Translations under genes and position numbers: made by a program
Part shown: in pieces, positions 43,301-54,114 of the stretch
How positions within the stretch are numbered: the first letter of the stretch is position 1
Layout of the letters: every line of letters begins with the position of its first letter
Source of the DNA: Nannobrachium achirus
Lineage: Eukaryota > Chordata > Actinopteri > Myctophiformes > Myctophidae
Direction of reading: 5' to 3'
DNA length: 64,000 bases
Assembly (NCBI GenBank): GCA_963921795.1
Contig: OY997653.1
Coordinates: 63,331,214 to 63,395,213 of the forward strand
The notes under the pieces: generated by a model
Told to the model about the DNA's origin: nothing
The model's database searches: none
What the model saw: only the letters and a program-made list of their open reading frames with translations

Positions 43301-45700
43301 CTGAATCCTTTAGTGGTACCGAGTACTGGACCGTGGTGCCCACCCCCTCGCTGAATCCTTTAGTGGTACAGAGTACTGGACCGTGGTGCCCACCCCCTCG
43401 CTGAATCTTTTAGTGGTACCGAGTACTGGACCGTGGTGCCCACCCCCTCGCTGAATCCTTTAGTGGTACCGAGTACTGGACCGTGGTGCCCACCCCCTCG
43501 CTGAATCCTTTAGTGGTACCGAGTACTGGACCGTGGTGCCCACCCCCTCGCTGAATCCTTTAGTGGTACCGAGTACTGGACCGTGGTGCCCACCCCCTCG
43601 CTGAATCCTTTAGTGGTACCGAGTACTGGACCGTGGTGCCCACCCCCTCGCTGAATCCTTTAGTGGTACCGAGTACTGGACCGTGGTGCCCACCCCCTCG
43701 CTGAATCCTTTAGTGGTACCGAGTACTGGACCGTGGTGCCCACCCCCTCGCTGAATCCTTTAGTGGTACAGAGTACTGGACCGTGGTGCCCACCCCCTCG
43801 CTGAATCCTTTAGTGGTACCGAGTACTGGACCGTGGTGCCCACCCCCTCGCTGAATCCTTTAGTGGTACAGAGTACTGGACCGTGGTGCCCACCCCCTCG
43901 CTGAATCTTTTAGTGGTACCGAGTACTGGACCGTGGTGCCCACCCCCTCGCTGAATCTTTTAGTGGTACCGAGTACTGGACCGTGGTGCCCACCCCCTCG
44001 CTGAATCCTTTAGTGGTACAGAGTACTGGACCGTGGTGCCCACCCCCTCGCTGAATCCTTTAGTGGTACAGAGTACTGGACCGTGGTGCCCACCCCCTCG
44101 CTGAATCCTTTAGTGGTACAGAGTACTGGACCGTGGTGCCCACCCCCTCGCTGAATCCTTTAGTGGTACAGAGTACTGGACCGTGGTGCCCACCCCCTCG
44201 CTGAATCCTTTAGTGGTACAGAGTACTGGACCGTGGTGCCCACCCCCTCGCTGAATCCTTTAGTGGTACCGAGTACTGGACCGTGGTGCCCACCCCCTCG
44301 CTGAATCCTTTAGTGGTACAGAGTACTGGACCGTGGTGCCCACCCCCTCGCTGAATCCTTTAGTGGTACAGAGTACTGGACCGTGGTGCCCACCCCCTCG
44401 CTGAATCCTTTAGTGGTACAGAGTACTGGACCGTGGTGCCCACCCCCTCGCTGAATCCTTTAGTGGTACAGAGTACTGGACCGTGGTGCCCACCCCCTCG
44501 CTGAATCCTTTAGTGGTACCGAGTACTGGACCGTGGTGCCCACCCCCTCGCTGAATCCTTTAGTGGTACCGAGTACTGGACCGTGGTGCCCACCCCCTCG
44601 CTGAATCCTTTAGTGGTACAGAGTACTGGACCGTGGTGCCCACCCCCTCGCTGAATCCTTTAGTGGTACCGAGTACTGGACCGTGGTGCCCACCCCCTCG
44701 CTGAATCCTTTAGTGGTACAGAGTACTGGACCGTGGTGCCCACCCCCTCGCTGAATCTTTTAGTGGTACCGAGTACTGGACCGTGGTGCCCACCCCCTCG
44801 CTGAATCTTTTAGTGGTACCGAGTACTGGACCGTGGTGCCCACCCCCTCGCTGAATCCTTTAGTGGTACCGAGTACTGGACCGTGGTGCCCACCCCCTCG
44901 CTGAATCCTTTAGTGGTACAGAGTACTGGACCGTGGTGCCCACCCCCTCGCTGAATCCTTTAGTGGTACCGAGTACTGGACCGTGGTGCCCACCCCCTCG
45001 CTGAATCCTTTAGTGGTACAGAGTACTGGACCGTGGTGCCCACCCCCTCGCTGAATCCTTTAGTGGTACCGAGTACTGGACCGTGGTGCCCACCCCCTCG
45101 CTGAATCCTTTAGTGGTACAGAGTACTGGACCGTGGTGCCCACCCCCTCGCTGAATCCTTTAGTGGTACAGAGTACTGGACCGTGGTGCCCACCCCCTCG
45201 CTGAATCCTTTAGTGGTACCGAGTACTGGACCGTGGTGCCCACCCCCTCGCTGAATCCTTTAGTGGTACCGAGTACTGGACCGTGGTGCCCACCCCCTCG
45301 CTGAATCCTTTAGTGGTACCGAGTACTGGACCGTGGTGCCCACCCCCTCGCTGAATCCTTTAGTGGTACAGAGTACTGGACCGTGGTGCCCACCCCCTCG
45401 CTGAATCCTTTAGTGGTACAGAGTACTGGACCGTGGTGCCCACCCCCTCGCTGAATCCTTTAGTGGTACAGAGTACTGGACCGTGGTGCCCACCCCCTCG
45501 CTGAATCCTTTAGTGGTACAGAGTACTGGACCGTGGTGCCCACCCCCTCGCTGAATCCTTTAGTGGTACCGAGTACTGGACCGTGGTGCCCACCCCCTCG
45601 CTGAATCCTTTAGTGGTACCGAGTACTGGACCGTGGTGCCCACCCCCTCGCTGAATCCTTTAGTGGTACCGAGTACTGGACCGTGGTGCCCACCCCCTCG
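40351..45700. repeat. 50-bp minisatellite, exactly 107 indel-free copies
   Basis: The unit starts CTGAATCCTTTAGTGGTACC and ends GGTGCCCACCCCCTCG. 5350 bp / 50 = 107 with phase kept to the last base. Only two sites vary: position 8 (C or T) and position 20 (C or A). Three haplotypes occur (C/C, T/C, C/A); I saw no T/A copy. T copies are scattered, while A copies cluster toward the right part (after about 43900). The unit has stops in every frame when repeated, so it is not a protein repeat. Confidence 0.98.
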
Positions 45701-45963
45701 ATGATCAGCATTCGTCACTGCTCCCACATTCTAACCCACGAGCACACAGTATTATGAGCCACGGCATTTATTTACCTGACCTTCTGAAAGATGAAGCCAC
45801 GCATCGCAAACTGAAAAGGCAGCTCCCAAGAAGTTGTGAGGTAGAGATGGCTAAAAGGAGGGGACCAAGAACCAACCCCCTGGGTAAACTTATAGATCAA
45901 CGTTTGTTCATCGCATCGCAACGCTTTGCGTATGTGTGTAGCTCGTATGTGTGTAGCTCGTAG
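45663..45963 (+). CDS. Possible terminal coding exon after the array
   Basis: A frame is open from just after the TAG in the last 50-bp unit to a stop at 45961-45963, with an internal ATG at 45754. It encodes MSHGIYLPDLLKDEATHRKL and later EMAKRRGPRTNPLGKLIDQR. AATAAA follows immediately (45964), a candidate polyadenylation signal. GTATGTGTGTAGCTC is duplicated at the 3' end. The composition is protein-like, but I recognise no family and there is no confirmed upstream exon. Confidence 0.28.
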
Positions 45964-46254
45964 AATAAAGGCATGCCTTAAGGTTGAACTTGTCCATTTC
46001 TGTACCTTAGAAAACAAACCGTTTGAAAACTGTTTATGTGTTCATTTCGGTTGCATTTTGTACAAGTATTTTAGACTAAATATCTTATTGTGTGTTGCCA
46101 GATAAACTCTGTATGCATCCAGCTCTTGATGTGGCTGTGCCTTCATTGTTAACATATTATTTTGAATAACCTGTAAAGCCTTCCTATATTCAAAGATGTC
46201 CGCTCATAAATCTGCAAGTATCAAAGTGAGTAGCGTTATTTCATCGTACCATTG
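45964..46254. other. No recognisable feature
   Basis: Ordinary AT-rich sequence of about 290 bp. Confidence 0.5.
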
Positions 46255-46529
46255 TATCGTCACTGTCGGGCAGAAACCTCGTATCTCAAGTTTCACATTT
46301 GTACATTTTGTCTCCAATTAAGCACTGCTTCATCACACAAGGCCGTCGCACAAAAGTAGTGAAAATAGCTGATCTACAAGTACACAACGCCTCGCGGTGC
46401 GAGGCGTTGTGTGCGAGGCGTTGTGTGCTTGTAGATCTGCTGTTTTCACTAGTTTAAATCATTTTAAAAATGATGAATACGAAACAAACGGTTTTGGACA
46501 TACAAGGTTTCCACCCGACAACGACGATA
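46255..46529 (-). mobile_element. TA-bounded TCGTC MITE with extended hairpin
   Basis: TA|TCGTCACTGTCGGGCAGA at the left and TTTCCACCCGACAACGACGA|TA at the right. In the hairpin (46363-46450) the segment GTGCGAGGCGTTGTGTGC is partly duplicated, which breaks the symmetry. Confidence 0.87.
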
Positions 46530-46572
46530 TATACTTTGGATGAACGGGGATGTTTTCCGGGCGTCTCTGCGG

Positions 46573-46576
<4 letters not shown>

Positions 46577-46644
<68 letters not shown>

Positions 46645-46662
46645 TCTCTCTCTTCCTCAGTC
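46577..46662. repeat. (CT)n microsatellite
   Basis: About 40 CT repeats, ending in CACTCTCTC. Confidence 0.97.
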
Positions 46663-46886
46663 TTTCAAGCTTCTCTATCTTTGAAACCTCAGTTATTTTA
46701 TGGTGCTGGAGACATTCTCTATGAAGAAGGAATCCTTTTTTTACTCTTTGGAAAAATACAGTCAGTGCATTTATAATTTAAAACGTTGAAGTTGTTCTGT
46801 GTGTCTTTCATGCGTGCCCACATGCTGCCAGGTTGGACTGGGCTTAAACATGTGTGTTATGCTTTGTTATGATAGGGGAAAGTTCA

Positions 46887-46888
<2 letters not shown>

Positions 46889-46926
<38 letters not shown>
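46889..46926. repeat. Poly-C run
   Basis: 38 consecutive C. Such runs here often sit at the CCCCCC position of hAT MITEs and are prone to length error. Confidence 0.95.
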
Positions 46927-46928
<2 letters not shown>

Positions 46929-46939
46929 AACGTCATGCA

Positions 46940-47365
46940 CAGGCGTGTCGCACCAAATTCTGGGCCCTGGCAGTGGGCACTTTAACTATTGAAAAATAGC
47001 AGATATACAAGCTCACAGCGCGGCACCGAGTGCCGCGCTGCGAGCTTATAGATCTGCTATTTTTGAAAAATCGTGAAAATTCTTTGAATATTTCAAATCC
47101 TTCTATATCAGTGGTGCTCAAACCTTTTCATGTGAAGGACCCCCAAAATGATATGTATTTGGCCACGGACCCCCATCTCAAAATATTTTCATATAGTTTA
47201 TATAGTTTCAGGGACCACCCCCCCAGACGCAAAATTTGAGTTACAAATGTTTTTCAAAAATAGCAGATTTACAAGCTCGTAAGCTTATATCTGCTATTTT
47301 TCAACAGCTAAAATATTAAATAATTAAGGCCCCTCCACCTTGGGCCCTAGTGACTCAGTAAGTGA
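46940..47365 (+). mobile_element. hAT MITE, double-hairpin family, right end lost
   Basis: The left end is CAGGCGTGTCGCACC. The complete left hairpin (46990-47062) has inner stem GCGCGGCAC. The core CAGTGGTGCTCAAACC and CACGGACCCCCATCTC follow. The right hairpin is reduced to about 50 bp (47252-47306). It ends in GGGCCCTAGTGACTCAG without the final CCCCTG. Confidence 0.85.
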
Positions 47366-47403
47366 CTTATTGTAGGTATGGAGTAATGTTCCCATCATGT
47401 CGC

Positions 47404-47475
47404 TGGGTTGGCCAGGATCAAACCCATGACATTGTGGTCTAATGGTTAGAGCTCTCCCGACTGAGCTACCCGGAC
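47404..47475 (-). tRNA. tRNA-like sequence (pseudogene or SINE head)
   Basis: The minus strand reads GTCCGGGTAGCTCAGTCGGG, with an A box (TAGCTCAGTCGG) and GCTC/GAGC D-stem. GGGTTTGATCC follows as a B box at the expected spacing. The anticodon stem does not pair properly and the acceptor stem is incomplete, so it is not a functional tRNA. A SINE-like body lies next to it on the plus-strand side. Confidence 0.5.
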
Positions 47476-47484
47476 ATACCATAA

Positions 47485-47560
47485 TAATAATAATAATAAT
47501 AGCTGTGATTTATATAGCGCTTTTCTTAGTACTCAAAGACGCTTTACAGTACTAATTGTT
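47485..47560 (+). repeat. AATAATAAT run and GCGCTTT-type dispersed repeat
   Basis: (AAT)n followed by TTTATATAGCGCTTTTCTTA and CTCAAAGACGCTTTACAG, a word pair I know from widespread SINE-like repeats of fish and invertebrates. Confidence 0.6.
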
Positions 47561-47689
47561 TGTGTGTGCGTGCGTGTGTGTATAGCAGATAAAAACAACA
47601 ACTTTATTAGGAAAAAAAACTAAATGTATGCCTCCTTAAGATAGCTCATCACATCTCGTCATTGGTAGTAAATGAGTCAAGCAAAACAT

Positions 47690-47930
47690 GTTCAAATTCA
47701 AAGGAGGTTAAGGAGCTTTATTGGCATGAGAAAACATACGTTTACATTGCCAAAGCAAGTTTCAAAACATAATAAAACAGTTGAAAATGGGGAACATTTA
47801 TACAGTTGGAGGGGTACAGCATTGTGTAAACAGAGATATGTGCAGTATGTCACATTGTGTGGTTATGTATATACAGGCAGGGTAAGAAGCTTTTTGGAAA
47901 AAATATGAGCATTTATGTTTTCTCGATAAA
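47690..47930 (+). repeat. TTTATTGGCATGA-type dispersed repeat
   Basis: GAGCTTTATTGGCATGAGAA followed by TTTACATTGCCAAAGCAAG resembles a common teleost interspersed repeat. No ends defined. Confidence 0.5.
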
Positions 47931-48305
47931 ATTTCAATAGCGTGGAAAAGACGGAAAAGGAAAAAAATGCATCGAGCCTTCTCTTCCTCCTCAGGTGCAT
48001 GATGGGAGACGTTTAGTTACAGTAACTAACTGGCTTCTAGTAGCAGTAAAACGTTGAGCACACCACCGTACCACCGCTCCTCTCCTTAAGCACATCACCG
48101 CCGTTCTCCTCCGTACTGTGCCTTATTCCCTGAACCCTGGGTAAACTAATTAAATCTGCATGAATCTGCATGAGGCCCCGCTTTCTGCTCCAGCAGCAGA
48201 CTGTGGCTGTCAGGTGGAAACCTTGTAAATCCCAAACATTTCCTGTTTTATTATTGTTAGAAATGTAAAAATAGGCGATCTATCGCAACGTGTTGTGAGC
48301 TTGTA
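47931..48305. other. No gene; hairpin half near 48270-48308
   Basis: A worn hairpin (GGCGATCTATCGCAACGTGT ... GAGCTTGTATATC). Nothing else. Confidence 0.5.
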
Positions 48306-48681
48306 TATCTCTTCTGTCGGAACTCCAACATGTTCATTTTCGGGAAAATGAGCTCAAGTGGAGTTAGGAGGTTTTGTCCGAAGGGCTTTTTACTACTTTT
48401 CATTGGTTCAATATTATTTTAACCAACACACAGACGTAAAGGGTGTTCAATAGCACATTTATATATAAAAAAAAGAGGGCCAATCGGGTGGAGTTAGCTG
48501 GTTTGGCAGAAAGTGTGGAGTTAGGAGGTTTTGTCCAAGCACTTTTTACTACTTTCCATTGGTTCAATATTATTTTAACCAACACTCAGATGTAAATGAT
48601 GTTCAATAGCCCTGATTTATGACAAAAAAATCTAATTCCTAAAATATGGAGTTGAGAGGTTTTGGCCAGACAGTGACGATA
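48306..48681 (-). mobile_element. TA-bounded MITE with duplicated halves, intact copy
   Basis: This is the reverse-orientation counterpart of 14183-15082, without the insertion. GAGTTAGGAGGTTTTGTCC occurs twice, followed by ACCAACACNCAGANGTAAA blocks. The right end is GGCCAGACAGTGACGATA. It provides the empty site for the 496-bp TAGCCTG element. Confidence 0.82.
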
Positions 48682-49440
48682 CACGCTGTGAGCGTGGCAC
48701 GCTGTGAGCTTGTATATCTGCTACTTTTCAATAGCTAAAGCCATAATATAATTTTTGCTCAGAAGAATCCGTGGCGGCTCAGACAAATGTTCTCGCCTCG
48801 CAGAATGAAAATGTATGAATTTGAAACAGCAGTCAGTCCTGCAGGAGAATGAGCCGAGGTCAGGAGACCTCCGTGATTATGAATATGCAAAGAAAAGAAG
48901 GGACAGAATAATTTGCTTAAACACGAGACGATCGTGGATGTGGCGAATGAAAATGAAGAGGATAAAAGCAAGGGAAATCACAGTAGTTTAGTATAATTTT
49001 ATTTGAAAATGTCTTCTTTGCCCCCTCTCCCTTCAACTCCACTTGCTTTAAAGATACAGTGTCTGTTTTTCAGACTCTGATGATAAGCGTAACCCCATGA
49101 CACACACGGCAGATTTATTCAAATTATACATCTTTACTGCACAAAAATCACTGCACCATTACAGTATGTATGACTCGCTCTGAAGATGTCTGGTCACCGG
49201 CAAAATGTCTGTAACACAAGCACTGTCAAACTGTGTATGTATAACCTATACTGTACATACACATAATCTATCAAAGGGGGCTTGAGCCTCTGCCCTTTTA
49301 TCCGTCTGTAATAAGTCCTCTTCAGACCACGAATGCACTTTTTCCACTATGGTAAACCATACCTGAAGGCAGCATTCAAGAGAATTGCCTTGTCCAAACT
49401 CTCCTGAACTTGAATGCAGCATCTTATGTTGACAGAATTG
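48682..49440. other. No gene; left flank of the next element
   Basis: A small hairpin remnant lies at 48683-48730. 49320-49440 (CCATACCTGAAGGCAGCATT, CATCTTATGTTGACAGAATTG) is the inverted match of 53225-53345 and marks the older host repeat. Confidence 0.55.
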
Positions 49441-50910
49441 ACCGGTCGCTATGCCCCTCCTAAAGCCGTCCTTGTCCAATGCCAAGTTAGCAACAGGTTA
49501 CTAACGCAGCTGACTTGGCAAGCTGCCATGGCGGCGCGCATCGGTGTACCGCGAGTCTGGCTGCTAGATAGAGATGGGATTTATGGTTCTTTGAAGTGAG
49601 CCGGAACTCTGAGATCTGTTCCTTTCAAAGAGCCGTTCAAAAGACTGTCTCATTTAGTTACGGTTACTTTGTAGATTTTGATTATGATTGCAAATCACTT
49701 CCACCCAAATAGGCCTATACATTTTGGCCATTGGATACATTTCTGGCATTTGAAAATAGGTGATCTACAAGCTCACAATGTGCCACGTTGCGATGAATTG
49801 TGAGCTTGTAGATCGGCTATTTGCAAATGATTTTTCTACATTTTCCTCATTGGAAAACCTGTGAAACAGGACATTCTGCATAATGAGTACGTTCTAATAT
49901 TGGTACTTTAAGTACATTTTGATAACAATACTATTTTACTTTTACTCAAGTAGGGGCCTACATTAATATTCCAAACTTGATTGCAGTATTGATATGTTTA
50001 CCTAAGAAAATAAATTTAGCACTTTTCCCACCACTGTTCATTAGAAAGGAACGGCTCCCCCCGCTCCCTACTGTGAACCGAATCATATCGTTCATTTCAA
50101 AGAGCCGTTCAAAAGACTCGATTCGTTCGCGAACGTCCCACCCACTCGCTTCCGTGTCACAAACACTGAAACAAAAACAGAACGGATTGCACTGACCTAC
50201 AAACCCACGGGAATAATTTAGGAGCACTTCATGAGAAAATATAACTGGTAATACTTGTGTACTGTATGTTAATCTGACTTTTAGTATAGGCTATTGTTTT
50301 CTTCCTGGACGTGCGTTTGTGGCAGGTTTAACTTGGGATTTTGACAGCTGGCTTCTCCTCCTCTGCACGCCGCCATGGCAGCTTGCCAAGGCACCCGCCT
50401 TAGTAACCTGTCGCTAACGTGGCATTGGGCAAGCACGGGTTTAGGAGGGGCATAGCGACCTAGCCTGATTTCAGACTCAGCTCACGCTTTAGTCTGAACT
50501 GTGCTCCATTCTGAGCGATTTACGTGGGACTTTTTTGCGAGCGTGCGCGCGAGTGATCGCGACGCACGGTGATCGAGACGCACCGTCGGGGAGTGTGTGT
50601 GTGTGTCTCTGTCTGTGCCAGTGACTGCTTCCACACAGAACTGCGACCAGAAACTTGTAATCAACATTAAACAGCTTGGTGAAATCAGTGCGCTCGTGCG
50701 TGTGTGTGTGTGAACTTCGTTTGAATCGTTTCAACTGCTGCGCGGATTGGATATTCGTTAGACCCACCCCACCCCCACCCCCACCCTGCGCGCTCATTGG
50801 ACAGCCGAAAATAAAAACCGATTCATGTACTAAGCTCCAGACCAGAGAAAGAGTCCACTCTGAGAGTGGGCGGGGTCTCTGGTCTGGAAGCAGGCTAATA
50901 GCGACCGGTC
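49441..50910. mobile_element. Long-TIR element with 5-bp AATTG duplication, itself interrupted
   Basis: The left arm (ACCGGTCGCTATGCCCCTCC, GGTTACTAACGCAGCTGACT, CAAGCTGCCATGGCGGCG) pairs with 50370-50460 plus 50898-50910. AATTG flanks it at 49436-49440 and 50911-50915. The related sequence at 53210-53250 has a single AATTG and no insert. Without the 437-bp guest the element is about 1.02 kb. It contains the hairpin at 49747-49822 and hAT-like CAAAGAGCCGTTCAAAAGAC words twice. Confidence 0.8.
50461..50897 (+). mobile_element. TAGCCTG element, 437 bp, perfect 9-bp TSD
   Basis: TAGCCTGATTTCAGACTC at the left, GTCTGGAAGCAGGCTA at the right, with ATAGCGACC at 50452-50460 and 50898-50906. It interrupts the right TIR of the surrounding element, which proves insertion. 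GAGAGTGGGCGGGGT near the right end is shared with 14524-15019. No transposase. Confidence 0.93.
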
Positions 50911-51112
50911 AATTGCCCTCTCTGTGTAGAAATCCATGCCGTTACGCCACATCTCCAGTATTCACTTGATCATGCTTAGTTCAGTGTGGTATCAAACACC
51001 GGAAATAGCTGACCTCCAAGCTCGGAGGTCTGCTATTTTCAATAGTTTCCTTTTTCCTTTTTTGGTTGGGAATTTCAGCCCCTGCCTCTTTAACATTCTC
51101 TGCACGTCCCTG
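50911..51112 (-). mobile_element. hAT-like end with compact hairpin
   Basis: GAAATCCATGCCGTTACGCC and CACTTGATCATGCTTAG match, inverted, 53160-53215. AGCTGACCTCCAAGCTCGGAGGTCTGCT (51006-51033) is a minimal hairpin without inner stem. The outer end is CTCTGCACGTCCCTG at 51112, the CAGGGACGTGCAGAG terminus reversed. Confidence 0.75.
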
Positions 51113-51960
51113 CTCCAAGCTTTCCCAGATATGTTTCTGTAAACTCATGTTTTCCCAGGGTTCTTTTCCTGTTTAGCCTTGCTGACTCTTCTCTTTTGTT
51201 ACTGAAAACAAGTGTCTCTCCTCCACAGTTCTTTCCAGCAGAGAAACAGAGTCAGAATAGCATTTACATTTAACAACACTTTGGCAAATGCCCTCCTTTC
51301 TCACCGACAACCTTCTGACAATTCACTGTATCCCCCATAAAATGTTATGTGCCAGGGACCAGCACAAGAGAAGATATGTGTTAAAAAAAATCTAACATTT
51401 TCATACACTTTCAAGATGTTTTAAAACAATTTAAAAAATAGCAGATGTACTGTACACTGGTGTTGCATGCCTTAGATGGCAGAGTTAAGGGCCGTTAACT
51501 AATAGTACCATACGTTTGATTTTGTGTACGTTTTGGGTGAGAGAGAACATACGTTATGTCGTAATGCATAGTTCCTCTATGTTGACTCCATCGAGGCTCA
51601 CTGCCGTTTCACTTTACCATGGGCTCTTGATGATTACGCCGTTCACCGCACGCCACAGAGCTTTCCATGTTTGTACCATAGAGGTATGGTTGATATTTAC
51701 AGATGTTGAAGAACGACATCTTTCCACAGTTTTTGCAGAGGAAAAGTTATTTTCCTCACTGCCCCCACGGTTGACAAATGTTCTCCACAGCTAGTTCAGA
51801 CGTACGTACGTTTTAATCGGTTCTAATCCATCGGGTTGGGTGGTGTTCGCTAGCCAACGTACAGGGAGAAAATACGGTCATTAAAGGGATCAAACAGAAG
51901 GAATCTCTCACCCTTCGTTTCTAAGGTAGACCTGCGGTCCTTATGTATTACTATGCATGG
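51113..51960. other. No recognisable feature
   Basis: About 850 bp. Only a half hairpin (AATAGCAGATGTAC, 51437) and ordinary sequence. The longest frame (51516-51794) has no domain signature. Confidence 0.5.
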
Positions 51961-52254
51961 TACTTTACAAGCTCACAACGAGTCGCGGACCTGACACGTT
52001 GTGAGCTTGTAGATCTGCATCTGCTATTTACGGAGCACGACACACAGACACACAGACACACAAATAAGTATAAAGTAGGCTTATAAACCGCAAGGAGAGA
52101 TTATAGTCTTGAAGTAATCGTTGTGGCCTGAGGGAGAGAAGATGCATCAAATGGCGATGAAAACATGTCTGTCTCCGTTTGTTTGGTCGTTCTGGGAGAA
52201 AATAGATAAGATAAAACCATATTATTGATCCCCAGGGGGAGATACAGGTGTCAA
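51961..52254. other. Hairpin at 51966-52026; otherwise nothing
   Basis: TTTACAAGCTCACAACG pairs with CGTTGTGAGCTTGTAGA across a long loop. The inner stem (AGTCGCGGACCTGACA) is no longer self-complementary. Confidence 0.6.
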
Positions 52255-52432
52255 GAGTAGTCAATACTTTTACTACTCCACATCTTCAGTGGCGAAGATT
52301 ATATGTTTAGTTTTTTACTCCACTACAGCTTTAGTTACTTTTTTACTTTTGATTATTATTACAAAACAGTGTGCCAAAAACACAACAAGTCAAATATGGA
52401 GAAAAGAGGTTTCTTGTCGACATCAGCGATAT
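52255..52432 (+). repeat. ACTTAAGTA-type repeat then TCGTC MITE fragment
   Basis: CAATACTTTTACTACTCCAC and TTTTTTACTCCACTACAGCT belong to the teleost repeat. 52365-52432 ends AAAGAGGTTTCTTGTCGACA, a diverged MITE terminus. Confidence 0.55.
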
Positions 52433-52844
52433 CCCTTTTATGCCCATACTGTATATGGCGATATGGTAGGTAGGTAGGCTACTTTATTCATTCATTCAAA
52501 TTCAATGTGAAAATAATACATTACTTTACTGCAGGTGCAAAAGGTGGATGAAATTCGTAATTTGTGCTGGATTTCAAGTTAGAATAGTTAGAACAGGGCA
52601 GAGAGAATGGAGAGGAAAAGAAAAGAACAGCAGCCAGATGGATAAGGAACGAGTCAGGAGAGTAAAGAGTTAAACTCTAGGAGAGCAGAACTGCAGGCAG
52701 AGCCAGTCATGTGTTCTATTCAGTCACACCAGGAAGTGGTCCAAAAAGCAGGCAAACATCAAACATCCCAGAGACAGAAGGTCAAAAACCAGAGTTCTGG
52801 AGATCTGAGATCTAAGACAGAATCTGAGGCAAGACTTGTGAAAC
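52433..52844. other. No recognisable feature
   Basis: TTTTATGCCCATACTGTATA (52437) is another member of the ATGCCCATATATGG word. The rest is unassigned. Confidence 0.5.
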
Positions 52845-52966
52845 ACATGCACGCACGCGCACAGATATGCACGGCTGCACGCACACATATACGCACGCGC
52901 AAACGTACGCACACACGCACGCACGCACGCACGCACGCACGCGCGCACACACGCACGCAAACAAAT
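52845..52966. repeat. (GCAC)n/(GCAT) microsatellite
   Basis: CACGCACG repeats with interruptions. False Arg/Thr/His or Cys/Val frames result. Confidence 0.95.
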
Positions 52967-52984
52967 AAGAAATGCTAGGGAGCC

Positions 52985-53350
52985 GTCGAGCCGGGATAAG
53001 GGGATGTGTAGAGAATTTTAGAGAGGCAGGGGCTGACATTTCTAAAGGGGCCTTTTGGTGAAAACATCGGAAATAGCAGACCTCCAAGCTCACAACACGT
53101 CGCGCTGCGACGCGTTGTGAGCTTGGAGGTCGGCTATTTTCTGTGCTTGATACCACACTGAACTAAGCATGATCAAGTGAATACTGGAGATGTGGCGTAA
53201 CGGCATGGATTTCTACACAGAGGGCAATTCTTTCAACATAAGAGTTTGGACAAGTTCATTCTCTTGAATGCTGCCTTCAGGTATGGCATGGAAAGAGGGG
53301 ACATTTGCATTTCTTTCACCATAGTAAAAACTGCATTCATGGTCTGGAGA
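52985..53350 (+). mobile_element. hAT-like element, host repeat of 49441-50910 family (empty site)
   Basis: GCAGGGGCTGACATTTCTAA, then a long hairpin (53069-53141), then TTGATACCACACTGAACTAA and the segment GGGCAATTCTTTCAACATAA that is uninterrupted here. Opposite in orientation to 49320-51112. Confidence 0.75.
53069..53141. repeat. GACCTCCAAGC hairpin, inner stem ACGTCGC
   Basis: The left arm GGAAATAGCAGACCTCCAAG (continuing CTCACAACACGTCGC) pairs with the right arm with three mismatches in 35 positions. The outer arm word is GACCTCCAAGC instead of GATCTACAAGC, with the changes mirrored in both arms. Confidence 0.9.
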
Positions 53351-53541
53351 GGACACTAGTTTGAGGGGTCCTTCACATGGGAAAATAGTTTGAGAAACAT
53401 TGTGCTAAATGGCTGTGGATCTGGGATGGGTTGGTGACTGCTATCCGATGAACATGACCCGGGGCCATGGCTGCTGCAGGAGTCTGAGGGAATGAAATAT
53501 GTGGCGACCGGGGTGAGGTGGACTGGAACATGACCGGAGGG

Positions 53542-53619
<78 letters not shown>

Positions 53620-54114
53620 AAGAAAGAAAGACCGTGGCAGGAGAAGAGATCATCGTCTTTAACTACATATTCTAACTTTTTATCCCTATTTCAGCTCTTC
53701 AACGTTTTCAGGCCAAGGACCCTTTAGTTGAGAGAGAGATGAAGCACCACAACTTATCATACTGTAGATTCCATATCGTTTCATCGTTTGACAGCACAAT
53801 CATCTTCGACTGAGAATACTGTTTTCTCCTGGAAATATTCATTTTATCACAAGAGGGAATGTACACAACAATGTGTGTGTGTGCGCGTGCGTGCGTGCTT
53901 GCTGCGTGTGTGTGTGTCAGTATGTTTTTGCATAAGTGCATGTACATAATGTATGTGAGTGAGCATTTTCCATGTTTGTCCCATATGCGTGTGTAATGTG
54001 TATGCATGCATATATGCATAACATGCGTGTTATGCATATATGGAAACCTCATATGTCCAAAACTGTTACCTTTCACGATTAAAAAATAGCAAAAATGGCA
54101 GATTTGCCATTTTT
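53351..54114. other. No gene; (AG)n at 53528-53617
   Basis: A 90-bp AG microsatellite followed by GAAAGAAAGAAAG. (TG)n-like sequence at 53873-53920. 54080-54112 has a short inverted repeat (AAAAATAGCAAAAATGGCAG). Confidence 0.65.

Noticed and set aside
40351..45700. Possible protein tandem-repeat gene
   Set aside because: A 50-bp unit changes frame every copy and stops occur within 150 bp in all three frames.
51516..51794. 92-codon plus-strand frame
   Set aside because: No motif, no splice context, ordinary length for chance in AT-moderate DNA.
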